From contig NZ_CP019510.1 in NCBI RefSeq assembly GCF_002002885.1, positions 434,001 through 498,000 of the forward strand: a DNA stretch of 64,000 bases, read 5' to 3'. How positions within the stretch are numbered: the stretch's first letter is position 1; each line of letters starts with the position of its first letter. Under the pieces are notes generated by a model. That model did not search any database and was not told the origin of the DNA. It worked only from the letters and a program-made list of their open reading frames with translations. The translations under genes and the position numbers were made by a program. This DNA is from Janthinobacterium sp. LM6. GTDB lineage: Bacteria > Pseudomonadota > Gammaproteobacteria > Burkholderiales > Burkholderiaceae_D. Shown in pieces: positions 56,333 through 63,990 of this stretch.

Positions 56333-58408
56333 GTGAATCGTTATTTGTTAAGTGCATTGACCCTGAGTTTGCTGGCCGGCGTGTCCGGCATGGCTGGCGC
56401 CGCTGATACGGCCAAGAAAGCCGCCGCCGCTCCCGCCACGGCCGTCGCGGCCGCTGCACTGACCTCCGGCATCGCCGTCGAATACGTCGATCCTGCCGTG
56501 CGCGCGCAGGACGACCTGTTCCAGCACCTGAATGGCAAATGGCTGGCGGAAACGGTGATTCCTGCCGACAAGTCGAGCTGGGGCAGCTTTGCCAAGCTGG
56601 CTGACGATACGCAAACGCAGCTGCGCGGCATCGTCGAAGGCGCTAGCGCCGACAAGGCCCGCGCGGCCGGTTCGAATGCCCAGAAAATCGGTGATTTCTA
56701 TAACAGCTTCATGGATGAAGCCAAGCTGGAAAGCCTGGGCCTGACGCCCCTGAACGCGGAGCTGGCGAAGATCGCCGCGCTGCAGGACAAGGCGGAATTG
56801 CCGGCCGTCATCGCCCACTTCAGCAAGCTGGGCGTGACCTCGCCTTACGACTTCGGCATCCACCAGGACGCCAAGGATTCCACCAAATACGTGGCGGACA
56901 TCGTGCAAAGCGGCCTGGGCCTGCCTGACCGCGACTACTACCTGGAAGCAGGCAAGGCCGATACGCGCGCCAAGTACCTGGCCCACGTGGAAAAAATGCT
57001 CAGTTTGGCCGGCGATGCGAACGCAGCCGCGAATGCGAAAGCCATCCTCGCGCTGGAAACGGAGCTGGCCAAGGCGCAATGGAGCAATGTGCAGAACCGC
57101 GATCCCGTCAAGACCTACAACAAGGTGGAACTGGCGAAACTGGCCAGCGTGGCGCCAGGCTACGACTGGGCCCGCTACCTGAAGGACACGGGCATCGCCG
57201 GCAAGGTCAATTACGTGATCGTCAGCCAGCCCAGCTACCTGAAGGGTTTTGCCGAGATCGCCAACAAGATGCCGCTGGACACGTGGAAAGCGTATTTCCA
57301 GTGGCACTTGCTGCACGCCAACGCCGGCTACCTGCCGAAAGCGTATGTCGATGAAAACTTCGCGTTTTATGGCACTACCCTGACGGGCGTGACGGAAATG
57401 CGTCCGCGCTGGAAACGCGGCGTGGGCGCCGTCGAAGGCGCGCTGGGCGAAGCCGTCGGTCAATTGTACGTGGAGCAATACTTCCCGGCCGAACGCAAGG
57501 TGCGCATGGAAGCGCTGGTGAAAAACCTGATGACGGCCTACCAGCAAAGCATCGACAAGCTCGACTGGATGAGCCCTGTCACCAAGAAACAGGCGCAAAT
57601 CAAGCTGGCCAAGTTCACCACCAAGATCGGCTATCCGAACAAATGGCGCGATTACTCGGGCCTGACGGTGGCGTCGGACGATTTGATCGGCAACATCCAG
57701 CGTTCGCACTTGCTCAACTACAACCGCGAATTGAACAAGCTGGGCCAGCCTATCGACCGCGACGAGTGGGGCATGACGCCGCAGACCGTGAATGCTTATT
57801 ACAACCCGGAACTGAATGAAATCGTCTTCCCGGCCGCCATTTTGCAGGCGCCGTTCTTCGACGCCAACGCGGACGACGCCGTCAACTATGGCGCCATCGG
57901 CGGCGTCATCGGCCATGAAATCAGCCACGGCTTCGACGACCAGGGCGCCCAGTACGACGGCGACGGCAACCTGCGCGACTGGTGGACCAAGGCTGACCAT
58001 AAAAACTTCGCCAAGAAAACCAAGCAACTGGTGGCGCAGTACAACGGCTTCAGCCCCGTCAAGGGCCATTTCGTCAACGGCGAACTGACCCTGGGCGAGA
58101 ACATCGCCGACAATTCCGGCGTGGCGATCGCGTATAAAGCGTATAAATTGTCGCTGAACGGCAAGAAAGCGCCCGTCATCGACGGTTTCACGGGCGAGCA
58201 GCGCTTTTATGCTGGCTTTGCCCAGGTCTGGCGCATGAAGATGCGCGAAGCGCAGCAACTGGTCTTGCTGAAAACGGACCCGCACTCGCCAGGCCAGTTC
58301 CGCGCCAACGGCACCATGCGCAACCAGCCCGGCTTCTATCAAGCCTTCGACGTGAAACCGGGCGACAAGATGTATCTGCCGCCAAAAGACCGCGTCATCA
58401 TGTGGTAA
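56333..58408 (+). CDS. M13 family metallopeptidase, paralog 2
   Basis: A 691-residue exported zinc endopeptidase, by eye about two-thirds or more identical to the gene just upstream and exactly the same length. GTG start, signal peptide (NRYLLSALTLSLLAGVSG, cleaved near AGA-AD). The zinc residues are again His528, Glu529, His532 and Glu589 (GHEISHGFDD; LGENIADNSGV). It differs most in the N-terminal linker and at 80-260. Separate terminators flank it, so the two copies may be expressed under different conditions or differ in peptide preference. Confidence 0.95.
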   Translation: MNRYLLSALTLSLLAGVSGMAGAADTAKKAAAAPATAVAAAALTSGIAVEYVDPAVRAQDDLFQHLNGKWLAETVIPADKSSWGSFAKLADDTQTQLRGIVEGASADKARAAGSNAQKIGDFYNSFMDEAKLESLGLTPLNAELAKIAALQDKAELPAVIAHFSKLGVTSPYDFGIHQDAKDSTKYVADIVQSGLGLPDRDYYLEAGKADTRAKYLAHVEKMLSLAGDANAAANAKAILALETELAKAQWSNVQNRDPVKTYNKVELAKLASVAPGYDWARYLKDTGIAGKVNYVIVSQPSYLKGFAEIANKMPLDTWKAYFQWHLLHANAGYLPKAYVDENFAFYGTTLTGVTEMRPRWKRGVGAVEGALGEAVGQLYVEQYFPAERKVRMEALVKNLMTAYQQSIDKLDWMSPVTKKQAQIKLAKFTTKIGYPNKWRDYSGLTVASDDLIGNIQRSHLLNYNRELNKLGQPIDRDEWGMTPQTVNAYYNPELNEIVFPAAILQAPFFDANADDAVNYGAIGGVIGHEISHGFDDQGAQYDGDGNLRDWWTKADHKNFAKKTKQLVAQYNGFSPVKGHFVNGELTLGENIADNSGVAIAYKAYKLSLNGKKAPVIDGFTGEQRFYAGFAQVWRMKMREAQQLVLLKTDPHSPGQFRANGTMRNQPGFYQAFDVKPGDKMYLPPKDRVIMW

Positions 58409-58434
58409 GACGGCTGTTCAAGGCATAAGTTGCC

Positions 58435-58465
58435 AGCCGCCCCGCGCAAGCCGGGCGGCTTTTTT
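58435..58465 (+). terminator. Intrinsic terminator of the second M13 gene
   Basis: AGCCGCCC (58435-58442) pairs with GGGCGGCT (58453-58460) around a ten-base loop and is followed by six T. It lies 27 bases after the stop. Confidence 0.85.
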
Positions 58466-58493
58466 ACGGCCTGATGTAACGCAAACGTCGGGC

Positions 58494-58520
58494 GAAAAAA
58501 AACCGCCCCTGCGGGCGGTT
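58494..58520 (-). terminator. Intrinsic terminator of the cytochrome c gene
   Basis: AACCGCCC (58501-58508), loop CTGC, GGGCGGTT (58513-58520). On the minus strand the stem is followed by a run of T (A at 58495-58502). It lies 24 bases beyond the cytochrome stop. Confidence 0.88.
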
Positions 58521-58543
58521 CCTCGATACTGGAGCTACGCTGC

Positions 58544-59107
58544 TTACTTGGCAGGCTCGGCTGCTGGTGCTGCGGCGCCGTCAGCGGCTGCGGCCGGCGC
58601 CGGCACTTCCGGTTCCTTGAACTTGCCGCCCGACGCATTGGCGATGTAGACGACGGCGCGCGCCACTTCCACATCGTCGAGGTCGGGATTGCCGCCCTTG
58701 GCCGGCATCGCGCGCAAGCCTTCGATCGCGTGTTTCAGGACCGTATCGTAGCCCTGGGCCAGGCGGGCCGACCAGCTGCCCGCATCGCCAAACTTCGGTG
58801 CACCGGCCACGCCGGCGCCATGGCACGCCACGCAGGTTGCCGTGTACACGGCTTCGCCGCTTTGCAGCACTTTCGGACCGCTGGCATCCTTGAAGGTAAA
58901 GCCGGCATTGGCCACCGGGCTCAAGCGCTCGGCGATGGCTTCCGGCGACTGGCTGTCCGTACCGGCGCCCGTCAGTTTTTGCGTCGTGACGAACTGCACC
59001 AGCAGGATGATGCCGATGACGGTGATGAGGAAGAAGCCAGCTACGGCGGCAAGCAATTGTTTAGGCGTTTTGATCGCTGATTGTTGTTCGTTATGTGCGT
59101 CGCTCAT
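58544..59107 (-). CDS. Membrane-anchored c-type cytochrome (c5/class I-like)
   Basis: A 187-residue protein. A single N-terminal transmembrane anchor (about 18-40, VAGFFLITVIGIILLVQFV) is followed by a linker and one class I heme domain with Cys92-x-x-Cys95-His96 (TATCVACHGAG) and a likely axial Met in GLRAMPAKGGNPDL. The C-terminal tail is Ala/Pro/Glu-rich (low complexity). It probably carries electrons between the cytochrome bc1 complex and terminal oxidases. ATG at 59107; upstream in-frame codons lie in AT-rich intergenic sequence. Confidence 0.92.
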   Translation of the reverse strand: MSDAHNEQQSAIKTPKQLLAAVAGFFLITVIGIILLVQFVTTQKLTGAGTDSQSPEAIAERLSPVANAGFTFKDASGPKVLQSGEAVYTATCVACHGAGVAGAPKFGDAGSWSARLAQGYDTVLKHAIEGLRAMPAKGGNPDLDDVEVARAVVYIANASGGKFKEPEVPAPAAAADGAAAPAAEPAK

Positions 59108-59250
59108 GATGTCCTTAGTCCAGATTTGAAACTGATGGCCGTGTAAGGTAGCATTTTTACATGCTTGGATGTAAACCTTTATGAAACCCACAATTATAGG
59201 CACAAAAATTGAGCAGTGACATGCAATTGCCAGCGATACGACAGTTTCCG

Positions 59251-59279
59251 TAGACGTAGGTAAAGAAAAACGGTATCCT
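59251..59279 (+). promoter_or_regulatory. Possible promoter of tRNA-Arg
   Basis: TAGACG (59251-59256), a 17-base spacer and TATCCT (59274-59279), about 28 bases before the mature tRNA 5' end. The -35 match is moderate. Confidence 0.4.
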
Positions 59280-59306
59280 TCGCATCACTTCAGAAATTCC
59301 CCCTAC

Positions 59307-59382
59307 GCGGCTGTAGCTCAGTGGATAGAGTATTGGCCTCCGAAGCCAAGGGTCGTGGGTTCGATCCCCGCCAGCCGCACCA
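59307..59382 (+). tRNA. tRNA-Arg(CCG)
   Basis: A complete 76-nt cloverleaf: acceptor GCGGCTG with CAGCCGC, D-arm GCTC/GAGT-like, anticodon stem TTGGC/GCCAA with loop CTCCGAA (anticodon CCG at 59340-59342), T-loop GGTTCGATCC, discriminator A and an encoded CCA. It reads CGG codons. The 3' half is the probable integration site of the element that starts immediately downstream. Confidence 0.97.
59358..59382 (+). other. Probable attachment site (attL) in the tRNA 3' end
   Basis: The 3' end of tRNA-Arg, from the T-arm to CCA, is where tyrosine integrases of tRNA-associated islands usually recombine. The integrase starts 112 bases downstream and points away. No second copy of this segment was seen up to 64000, so the other end (attR) should lie beyond the window. 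Exact core unknown. Confidence 0.45.
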
Positions 59383-59415
59383 GCAAATACTAAATTTTCT
59401 AGTGTTTTCGTAGAG

Positions 59416-59449
59416 TTTGGGGAAAATTTTTCCGGTTTTTGGGGAAAAT
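59416..59449 (+). repeat. Direct repeats TTTGGGGAAAAT upstream of the integrase
   Basis: Two exact 12-bp copies (59416-59427 and 59438-59449) with 22-bp period, about two helical turns, placing both on one face of the DNA. They lie between the tRNA and the integrase start, where arm-type integrase or excisionase sites, or an operator for int, would be expected. Confidence 0.6.
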
Positions 59450-59493
59450 ATAACCCCATCCCTTACACGCAACTCCATTACACAGGAGTTGCT

Positions 59494-60834
59494 ATGAAAT
59501 CCAGTACGAAAAAAGTCGAATCAAACATCTACGTTGAGACCCGCGGTAAGGCCATGCGCTTCGTCGTGGCCGTTTATCCGATCCCCAAGGACTCCGCGAC
59601 GTTTTCAGACTACGCTAAAGGTCTGTTGTGGGCCCAAGAGCGCCGGGTTGAGTTCTTGAAGCAGAAGGCTGGCGTTCCCGAAGCAAAGTCTCCTCCAGCG
59701 CCTGTCTATCTGCTAAGCGCCAATTACCGTCCTGTTGGCGGGGATGCCGCAGTCGACCCGACGGCGATATCGATATCCACCATCCTCAAGTATTTTCAAG
59801 AACATGAGCTTGGTAAGCTCGGCGGCAAGGGGCCAGAAGGCTCCAGACTGAAACAGTTACAAGAATGGTTTGGGGGCTACCGTCTAGGCCAGCTCAATTC
59901 CCCTGTGGTCTCAGCTTGGCTGACGAAGCGGCGCAGCGGGCTACTCGGCTCCGGAAGAAAGCCGAATCGTTCCAAGCCTACTCAAAGCGAGCAGAGGACA
60001 GGACCGCAATCAAAAGTTGGCGCCCCGCCGCCCGAAGGTGCTAGCCTTTGTACAGTGAAAGTGCCGTTGACTAAGCACCAGCGCTACACCTTGAAAAAAA
60101 GGGCTAGAACTGTCCCCGATGCCGAAGTTTTTCCGGTGTCTACGCAGACGGTGAGGCACGAACTGATGCTCCTCCGGCGTGCAATTCAAAGCTATTTCAC
60201 TAACCACCAGCTCATGTTGCCCTACGGGCCTTGGTTGAACACACTCCATATTATGAAAATGAAGCTACCTGAGCAGGCGGCGGCGCGTTCGCGTCGGTTC
60301 TCCGACGCTGAAATTCGGGCGATCACGGCTGAACTCTCATCGGACACGCAGAAGACAGCGATACATTTTGCTTTGCTGACGAGTTTGCGGTGCAGCGAGT
60401 TGGTGTCTCTACGCTGGGAGGACGTCAAGCTCCATAACCTGACAATCGTCTTGCGGGAACCCGGTCACTTGCAGGCATCGAAGACGAGTGAGCGTGAGGT
60501 ACCCTTGCTCCCTCTCGCTGTTGAAGTGCTACTTCGCATTGGTGTTAAAGCACAAGGCAAAATTTTCCCACTCTCGGCAACTGGTCTTTCGCAGGCGTGG
60601 CGCCGTGCCGCCGACCGCGCTGGCATTTATGATGGACGTCTTCATGACTGTCGACGTGAGGCAATCAGCCGACTCGTCGAGACATGCGGGCTTGGTGTCG
60701 AAAAGGTCATCATGTTTTCTGGTCACTCGGATATCACGACATTGCAGAAGCACTACCTTCATTTAGATGCAGGCCGGATTGCGCATGACCTTTCCAAGGT
60801 CGAGGGTGCAAGTTTGATGTTACCGAAGATGTAA
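59494..60834 (+). CDS. int: Tyrosine recombinase/phage-type integrase
   Basis: A 446-residue site-specific recombinase. The catalytic core is intact: Arg299 (SLRCSELVSLRW), His384-x-x-Arg387 (LHDCRREAISRL), His411 (FSGHSDITTLQ) and nucleophile Tyr421 (KHYLHLD). The N-terminal half (1-210) is long and Lys-rich, without a textbook arm-binding domain. AGGAG precedes the ATG. Lower GC and a different codon use than the chromosome to its left support foreign origin. It probably integrates into tRNA-Arg(CCG). Confidence 0.93.
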   Translation: MKSSTKKVESNIYVETRGKAMRFVVAVYPIPKDSATFSDYAKGLLWAQERRVEFLKQKAGVPEAKSPPAPVYLLSANYRPVGGDAAVDPTAISISTILKYFQEHELGKLGGKGPEGSRLKQLQEWFGGYRLGQLNSPVVSAWLTKRRSGLLGSGRKPNRSKPTQSEQRTGPQSKVGAPPPEGASLCTVKVPLTKHQRYTLKKRARTVPDAEVFPVSTQTVRHELMLLRRAIQSYFTNHQLMLPYGPWLNTLHIMKMKLPEQAAARSRRFSDAEIRAITAELSSDTQKTAIHFALLTSLRCSELVSLRWEDVKLHNLTIVLREPGHLQASKTSEREVPLLPLAVEVLLRIGVKAQGKIFPLSATGLSQAWRRAADRAGIYDGRLHDCRREAISRLVETCGLGVEKVIMFSGHSDITTLQKHYLHLDAGRIAHDLSKVEGASLMLPKM

Positions 60835-60882
60835 AGCGTATAAGTTCAGGTTCTACATTGGTTTTACCTCTGTGGAGCCTGA

Positions 60883-61110
60883 ATGAAATACCTTACTAAA
60901 GAAGAAGTGGCGGAAGTCCTTCACGTATCCGTCCGTACCGTCACCGCCTATATGAAGCTTGGCCGCCTGCCTGCCGCTTCTCGGTTAGGCAGGCGTCTTC
61001 TCTGGCGCGAAGATGCCATCATAGCCTGCATTGAAGCAGCCGCTCGGCAGCCCCTTAGTCCGCGTCTGGCGCCAGGTGCAAAGCCAGGTCGGCCACGAAA
61101 GTTTGGCTGA
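60883..61110 (+). CDS. Excisionase-like helix-turn-helix protein
   Basis: A 75-residue basic protein with a MerR-type/HTH_17 fold: YLTKEEVAEVLHVSVRTVTA then YMKLGRLPAASRLGRRLLWR. The tail is basic and Pro-rich (PGAKPGRPRKFG). Its place right after the integrase and its size suggest a recombination directionality factor (Xis) or a small regulator of int. Preceded by a GGAG-like site (TGTGGAGCC). Confidence 0.82.
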   Translation: MKYLTKEEVAEVLHVSVRTVTAYMKLGRLPAASRLGRRLLWREDAIIACIEAAARQPLSPRLAPGAKPGRPRKFG

Positions 61111-61223
61111 GGATTTGCGGTCGGCACCACGTGTTCGGCACATGGTAGAGAGTGGTCCGATCACTGCCGTTCTTGTTGAGAAGCATGTATATTCTATTCA
61201 TGTTCCCTCATCAAGGCTCAAGC

Positions 61224-62285
61224 ATGAAGCTTCTACGAGACACGCGTACTCTCCAGACCAAGGCCATCGCATCACTCAAAATTGCCATGGCGGCGTTTAA
61301 TTCGTTTGAGGAAGAGGGAAGAATCTGCACCACGCTCCTGCATCTTCAGCATGCTTGTGAAATGCTGTTAAAGGGCATTCTGGTCCAACGAGGTGTTAAG
61401 GTGTTCGACAAGGATACCGGGATGTCCATCGGCTTTGAGAAATGTATTCGGCTATGTACCCAATCCGCCGGGCTGGGCGCCGGCGAAGCGGGCATTATGC
61501 GCGCGGTGGATTCGCTGCGAGACGCGAGTCAGCACTGGTTCATCTTCGTCTCTGAGGACCTGCTGTACATGCATACCAAGGCCTTGGTGACCGCATTTGA
61601 CGCGTACATGCAGCGAGAACTTGGCACCGACCTTCATAGCCAGATTCCTTCCCGTGTTCTTCCTGTTTCGACGACGCCCCCAGGTGATTTTCTCTTCTTG
61701 GTCGACAAAGAGTTCAAGCTGATTAAGGACTTGTTGGCTCCGGGTAAACGGCATCGTGATGAGGCCCAAGCTCGCATTCGATCACTGCTTGCAATGGAGG
61801 CAATGGTTGCCGATGAAGTGCAGGTGAGTCAGAAGGATATCGGACGCATCGAGCGAGCTATCAGGGGCGCGGAGACAATCGATGAAGTCTTCCCACGACT
61901 GACGACGGTGTCGACTCAGCTTACCGGAGAAGGGGTTACGCTGAAGGTTCACTTCTCTAAAAAAGATGGGGCTCCGGTACGCTTTATTGGCGGTGACGAT
62001 CCTGGCGCCGCTGCCGCTATCCGTGAGATAGACCTACGAAAAAAGTATCATCTCAGCGCGTCAGCACTTGCCCTAGATACGGGCCTAACGCAGCCGAAAG
62101 CGAAGGCGATGCGCTGGAAACTGGGCATAGATGGGGATGATAAGTGCATGCACGTCTTTGAGTTCGGGCAGAGTAAATTCCCCCAGTTCTCAGACAATGC
62201 AAGGCAAAAAATCAAGGACGCGCTGGCTGGGGGCATCGACCCTGACGCCACGTGGAAAGAGTATCGCGCTAACGCTTCTGCATGA
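61224..62285 (+). CDS. DUF3644-like protein with HEPN-type R-x4-H motif
   Basis: A 353-residue protein. The N-terminal region (about 5-150) resembles DUF3644: a helix pair with LLHLQHACEMLLKGILVQRG near 35-54 and SEDLLYMHTKAL near 112. Arg99-x4-His104 (RDASQH), between two helices, matches the catalytic motif of HEPN ribonucleases. The C-terminal part has an HTH-like LRKKYHLSASALALDTGLTQ. Start ATG 61224 is preferred; earlier in-frame ATGs at 61188 and 61203 lack a better site. It sits in a tRNA-integrated element next to a broken methyltransferase, so a defence or toxin role is plausible but unproven. Confidence 0.75.
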   Translation: MKLLRDTRTLQTKAIASLKIAMAAFNSFEEEGRICTTLLHLQHACEMLLKGILVQRGVKVFDKDTGMSIGFEKCIRLCTQSAGLGAGEAGIMRAVDSLRDASQHWFIFVSEDLLYMHTKALVTAFDAYMQRELGTDLHSQIPSRVLPVSTTPPGDFLFLVDKEFKLIKDLLAPGKRHRDEAQARIRSLLAMEAMVADEVQVSQKDIGRIERAIRGAETIDEVFPRLTTVSTQLTGEGVTLKVHFSKKDGAPVRFIGGDDPGAAAAIREIDLRKKYHLSASALALDTGLTQPKAKAMRWKLGIDGDDKCMHVFEFGQSKFPQFSDNARQKIKDALAGGIDPDATWKEYRANASA

Positions 62286-62405
62286 GCGGGAGTCCAGCAG
62301 GTTGAGCGTCACGCGAGTCCTCGCCTTGGACGGACCACCAGTGAGATCTGCTGGCATTGAGGGGCTTGAGATCCGCTGAACTTGTCTAATCTGTTGCCGA
62401 ATGAA

Positions 62406-62432
62406 AGTGCGGTGACCAAAGGCCACCGCACT
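62406..62432 (-). terminator. Hairpin between the DUF3644 gene and the methyltransferase remnant
   Basis: AGTGCGGTG (62406-62414) pairs with CACCGCACT (62424-62432), extended by CC/GG after one mismatch. On the minus strand the tail is TTTCATT, so it could terminate the leftward methyltransferase remnant; on the plus strand it follows the DUF3644 gene by 120 bases without a T-run. Confidence 0.5.
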
Positions 62433-62460
62433 AACGCAGTGATGTATGCCCAACGCAGCT

Positions 62461-62815
62461 TCAGCGCTGTCCGGCCGTTTTGAATGGGAGGAAGGCCTCG
62501 GAATGCGCTTCTGTAAGCGCGGCACCGAGGAGCCTGACAATACCTTTCACTAGCGCATTACCCATCAAATAGCCTCTGCGTCGGGCCGAGATGCCTGGCA
62601 CCCCTGTAAATCCGCGTGGAAATCCAATCAACGCCTCTAGCTCCTTAGGCGTTAGCCGACGCACCATCCGCTAGTATCTCGGTCGACATGCGTTGTTCGT
62701 GACGCTGACCGCCCGCCTCACTCGTGATAATGGTCCTCAATGGTATGTCTAGATGGTCGGGGAACGCTAGCGCACCTTCCGTAAAAGCGTAGGCGAACCA
62801 GCACGCGTTTTCGCG
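62461..62815 (-). pseudogene. C-terminal remnant of a DNA cytosine-5 methyltransferase, frameshifted
   Basis: Two adjoining minus-strand frames join into the end of a C5-methyltransferase. 62645-62815 encodes FAYAFTEGALAFPDHLD, then PLRTIITSEAGG; 62461-62667 encodes VRRLTPKELEALIGFP and YLMGNALVKGIV, the late conserved motifs (IX-X region). They are out of register near 62670, and a stop (TGA) cuts the frame at about 62816-62818. The catalytic PCQ loop and the SAM-binding half are absent, so no activity is possible. It shows that the element once carried a modification enzyme. Confidence 0.8.
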
Positions 62816-62898
62816 TCACGTCGTTGCCCAAGCGCTACCCATGGACGGATGATCCGAGCGGTTTGGGTTCAAGCTGTCGCAAATCGGAATCTTTATAT

Positions 62899-62919
62899 GT
62901 TCGCGCGGAACGCGCGAAC
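62899..62919. promoter_or_regulatory. 8-bp perfect inverted repeat upstream of the last gene
   Basis: GTTCGCGC (62899-62906), spacer GGAAC, GCGCGAAC (62912-62919), about 93 bases before the gene at 63012. It may be an operator or a leader hairpin. Confidence 0.45.
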
Positions 62920-63011
62920 GCTATACGTACAAGACGCCCGGCCCGCCGGCACCTCCTTGTTTGTGCCGGCTCAACACCTATAGCGGGGTTACCTTTTTCA
63001 ATGGACATCAT

Positions 63012-63926
63012 ATGACCGACCCCATTATTTTCGACCGCAAAGTCGTCCTCATGCAGCGCGCAGCGGATTTCGTCCGAGCTGGCTATCGGCACTGGACCAG
63101 CGGCGAAGTGCGCCCCGAGCGGCTGCGCGCGCTCAGCAAAAAATTCGTCCGCCTGTACGGCATCGACCAGACACGCCATCAGCGCGCGTACGCCAAATCG
63201 AATGGCGACGGTTGCGCGGTGCTGCTGTTGTATTCGCCGTATGCGGCGCCAATGGCGCCAGATACCGCGATGCACAGGCCGTATCCCGCGCAGTCCGCTC
63301 CGCACGCGGCGACCGAGGCACCGCAGTCGCGGCAACCGGCCAAAGATGCGGCGGCGCGCGCCCCGCATTCTGCCCAGCCAGCGCCGCCTGCGGCAAGTGA
63401 CGGGCAGCATGCGCAGCAACCGGCGCCGTATGCCGCCCCCATCGCGCAGTATGTGACGCCTGCCGCGCCGCATGCGGCGGTCGTGCACTGGATATTGCTT
63501 GTCACGCCCGGCGAGCATCTTGCGCACCAGCTGGAGCACTTGCGCGATGCCACGGCGACGGCCGGGCGCATTGTGCTGACCGGCTATGAGCTGGTGCAAC
63601 TGCCTCGCCCAGGGCAAGAACAGGCGGCTTGGACATGGCGCATGCAAGATGACACTTATCAAGGCTGGCGTCTGCGGCTCATTACCGCAGCGCGTCGCCG
63701 CCTGGCTTTGCTCACGGCAGAGGTAGCGCAACTGGCCCGCACGCCCGGATTCGCCGGCTGCCGTGCGCAGTCCAAGAAGCTCATGCAGCTGGCCGCCGGC
63801 GAATGGCGCCGCCGTAACGCGGAAGAGCCGCCAATGGTGGTGCCGCGCATGCCATACGTTCAGCGTCTGCCCGACGGTGGGGCACCGCTGTCCTTGTGGC
63901 TGCGTCGCTATACGAGACAGACCTAG
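63012..63926 (+). CDS. Hypothetical protein with Ala/Pro-rich repeats (possible mobile-element protein)
   Basis: A 304-residue protein in three parts. An N-terminal domain (1-75; LMQRAADFVRAGYRHWTSGE, FVRLYGIDQTRHQRAY) is followed by a low-complexity central region (about 77-160) with degenerate PHAA/PYAAP units. A conserved-looking C-terminal half has ILLVTPGEHLAHQLEHLRDA, GRIVLTGYELVQLPRPG and a QAAWTWRMQDDTYQGWRLRL stretch. The layout recalls uncharacterised proteins of tRNA-integrated conjugative elements, from memory only. ATG at 63012 lacks a clear Shine-Dalgarno. GC is back to a high value here. Function unknown. Confidence 0.7.
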   Translation: MTDPIIFDRKVVLMQRAADFVRAGYRHWTSGEVRPERLRALSKKFVRLYGIDQTRHQRAYAKSNGDGCAVLLLYSPYAAPMAPDTAMHRPYPAQSAPHAATEAPQSRQPAKDAAARAPHSAQPAPPAASDGQHAQQPAPYAAPIAQYVTPAAPHAAVVHWILLVTPGEHLAHQLEHLRDATATAGRIVLTGYELVQLPRPGQEQAAWTWRMQDDTYQGWRLRLITAARRRLALLTAEVAQLARTPGFAGCRAQSKKLMQLAAGEWRRRNAEEPPMVVPRMPYVQRLPDGGAPLSLWLRRYTRQT

Positions 63927-63972
63927 TGTGCTGTCAACACCGGGGTGGATGCGCCTGCCACTGAATCGTGAA

Positions 63973-63990
63973 CGGGGGCTGCCACCCCCG
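63973..63990 (+). other. GC hairpin after the last gene
   Basis: CGGGGG (63973-63978), loop CTGCCA, CCCCCG (63985-63990), 46 bases after the stop at 63926. No T-run; a weak or Rho-type end signal at best. Confidence 0.35.

Noticed and set aside
54041..58342. Two very long minus-strand frames (over 650 codons each) opposite the M13 genes
   Set aside because: They mirror the two paralogs exactly and have no motifs; the plus strand carries complete zinc sites, signal peptides and terminators.
62340..62380. Imperfect 12-bp direct repeats (TGAGATCTGCTG / TGAGATCCGCTG) as a second attachment site or CRISPR
   Set aside because: Only two copies, no spacer pattern, and no similarity to the tRNA 3' end.
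62824..63015. 63-codon plus-strand frame before the last gene
   Set aside because: No ribosome binding site, no domain, and it covers the inverted repeat and leader of the gene at 63012.
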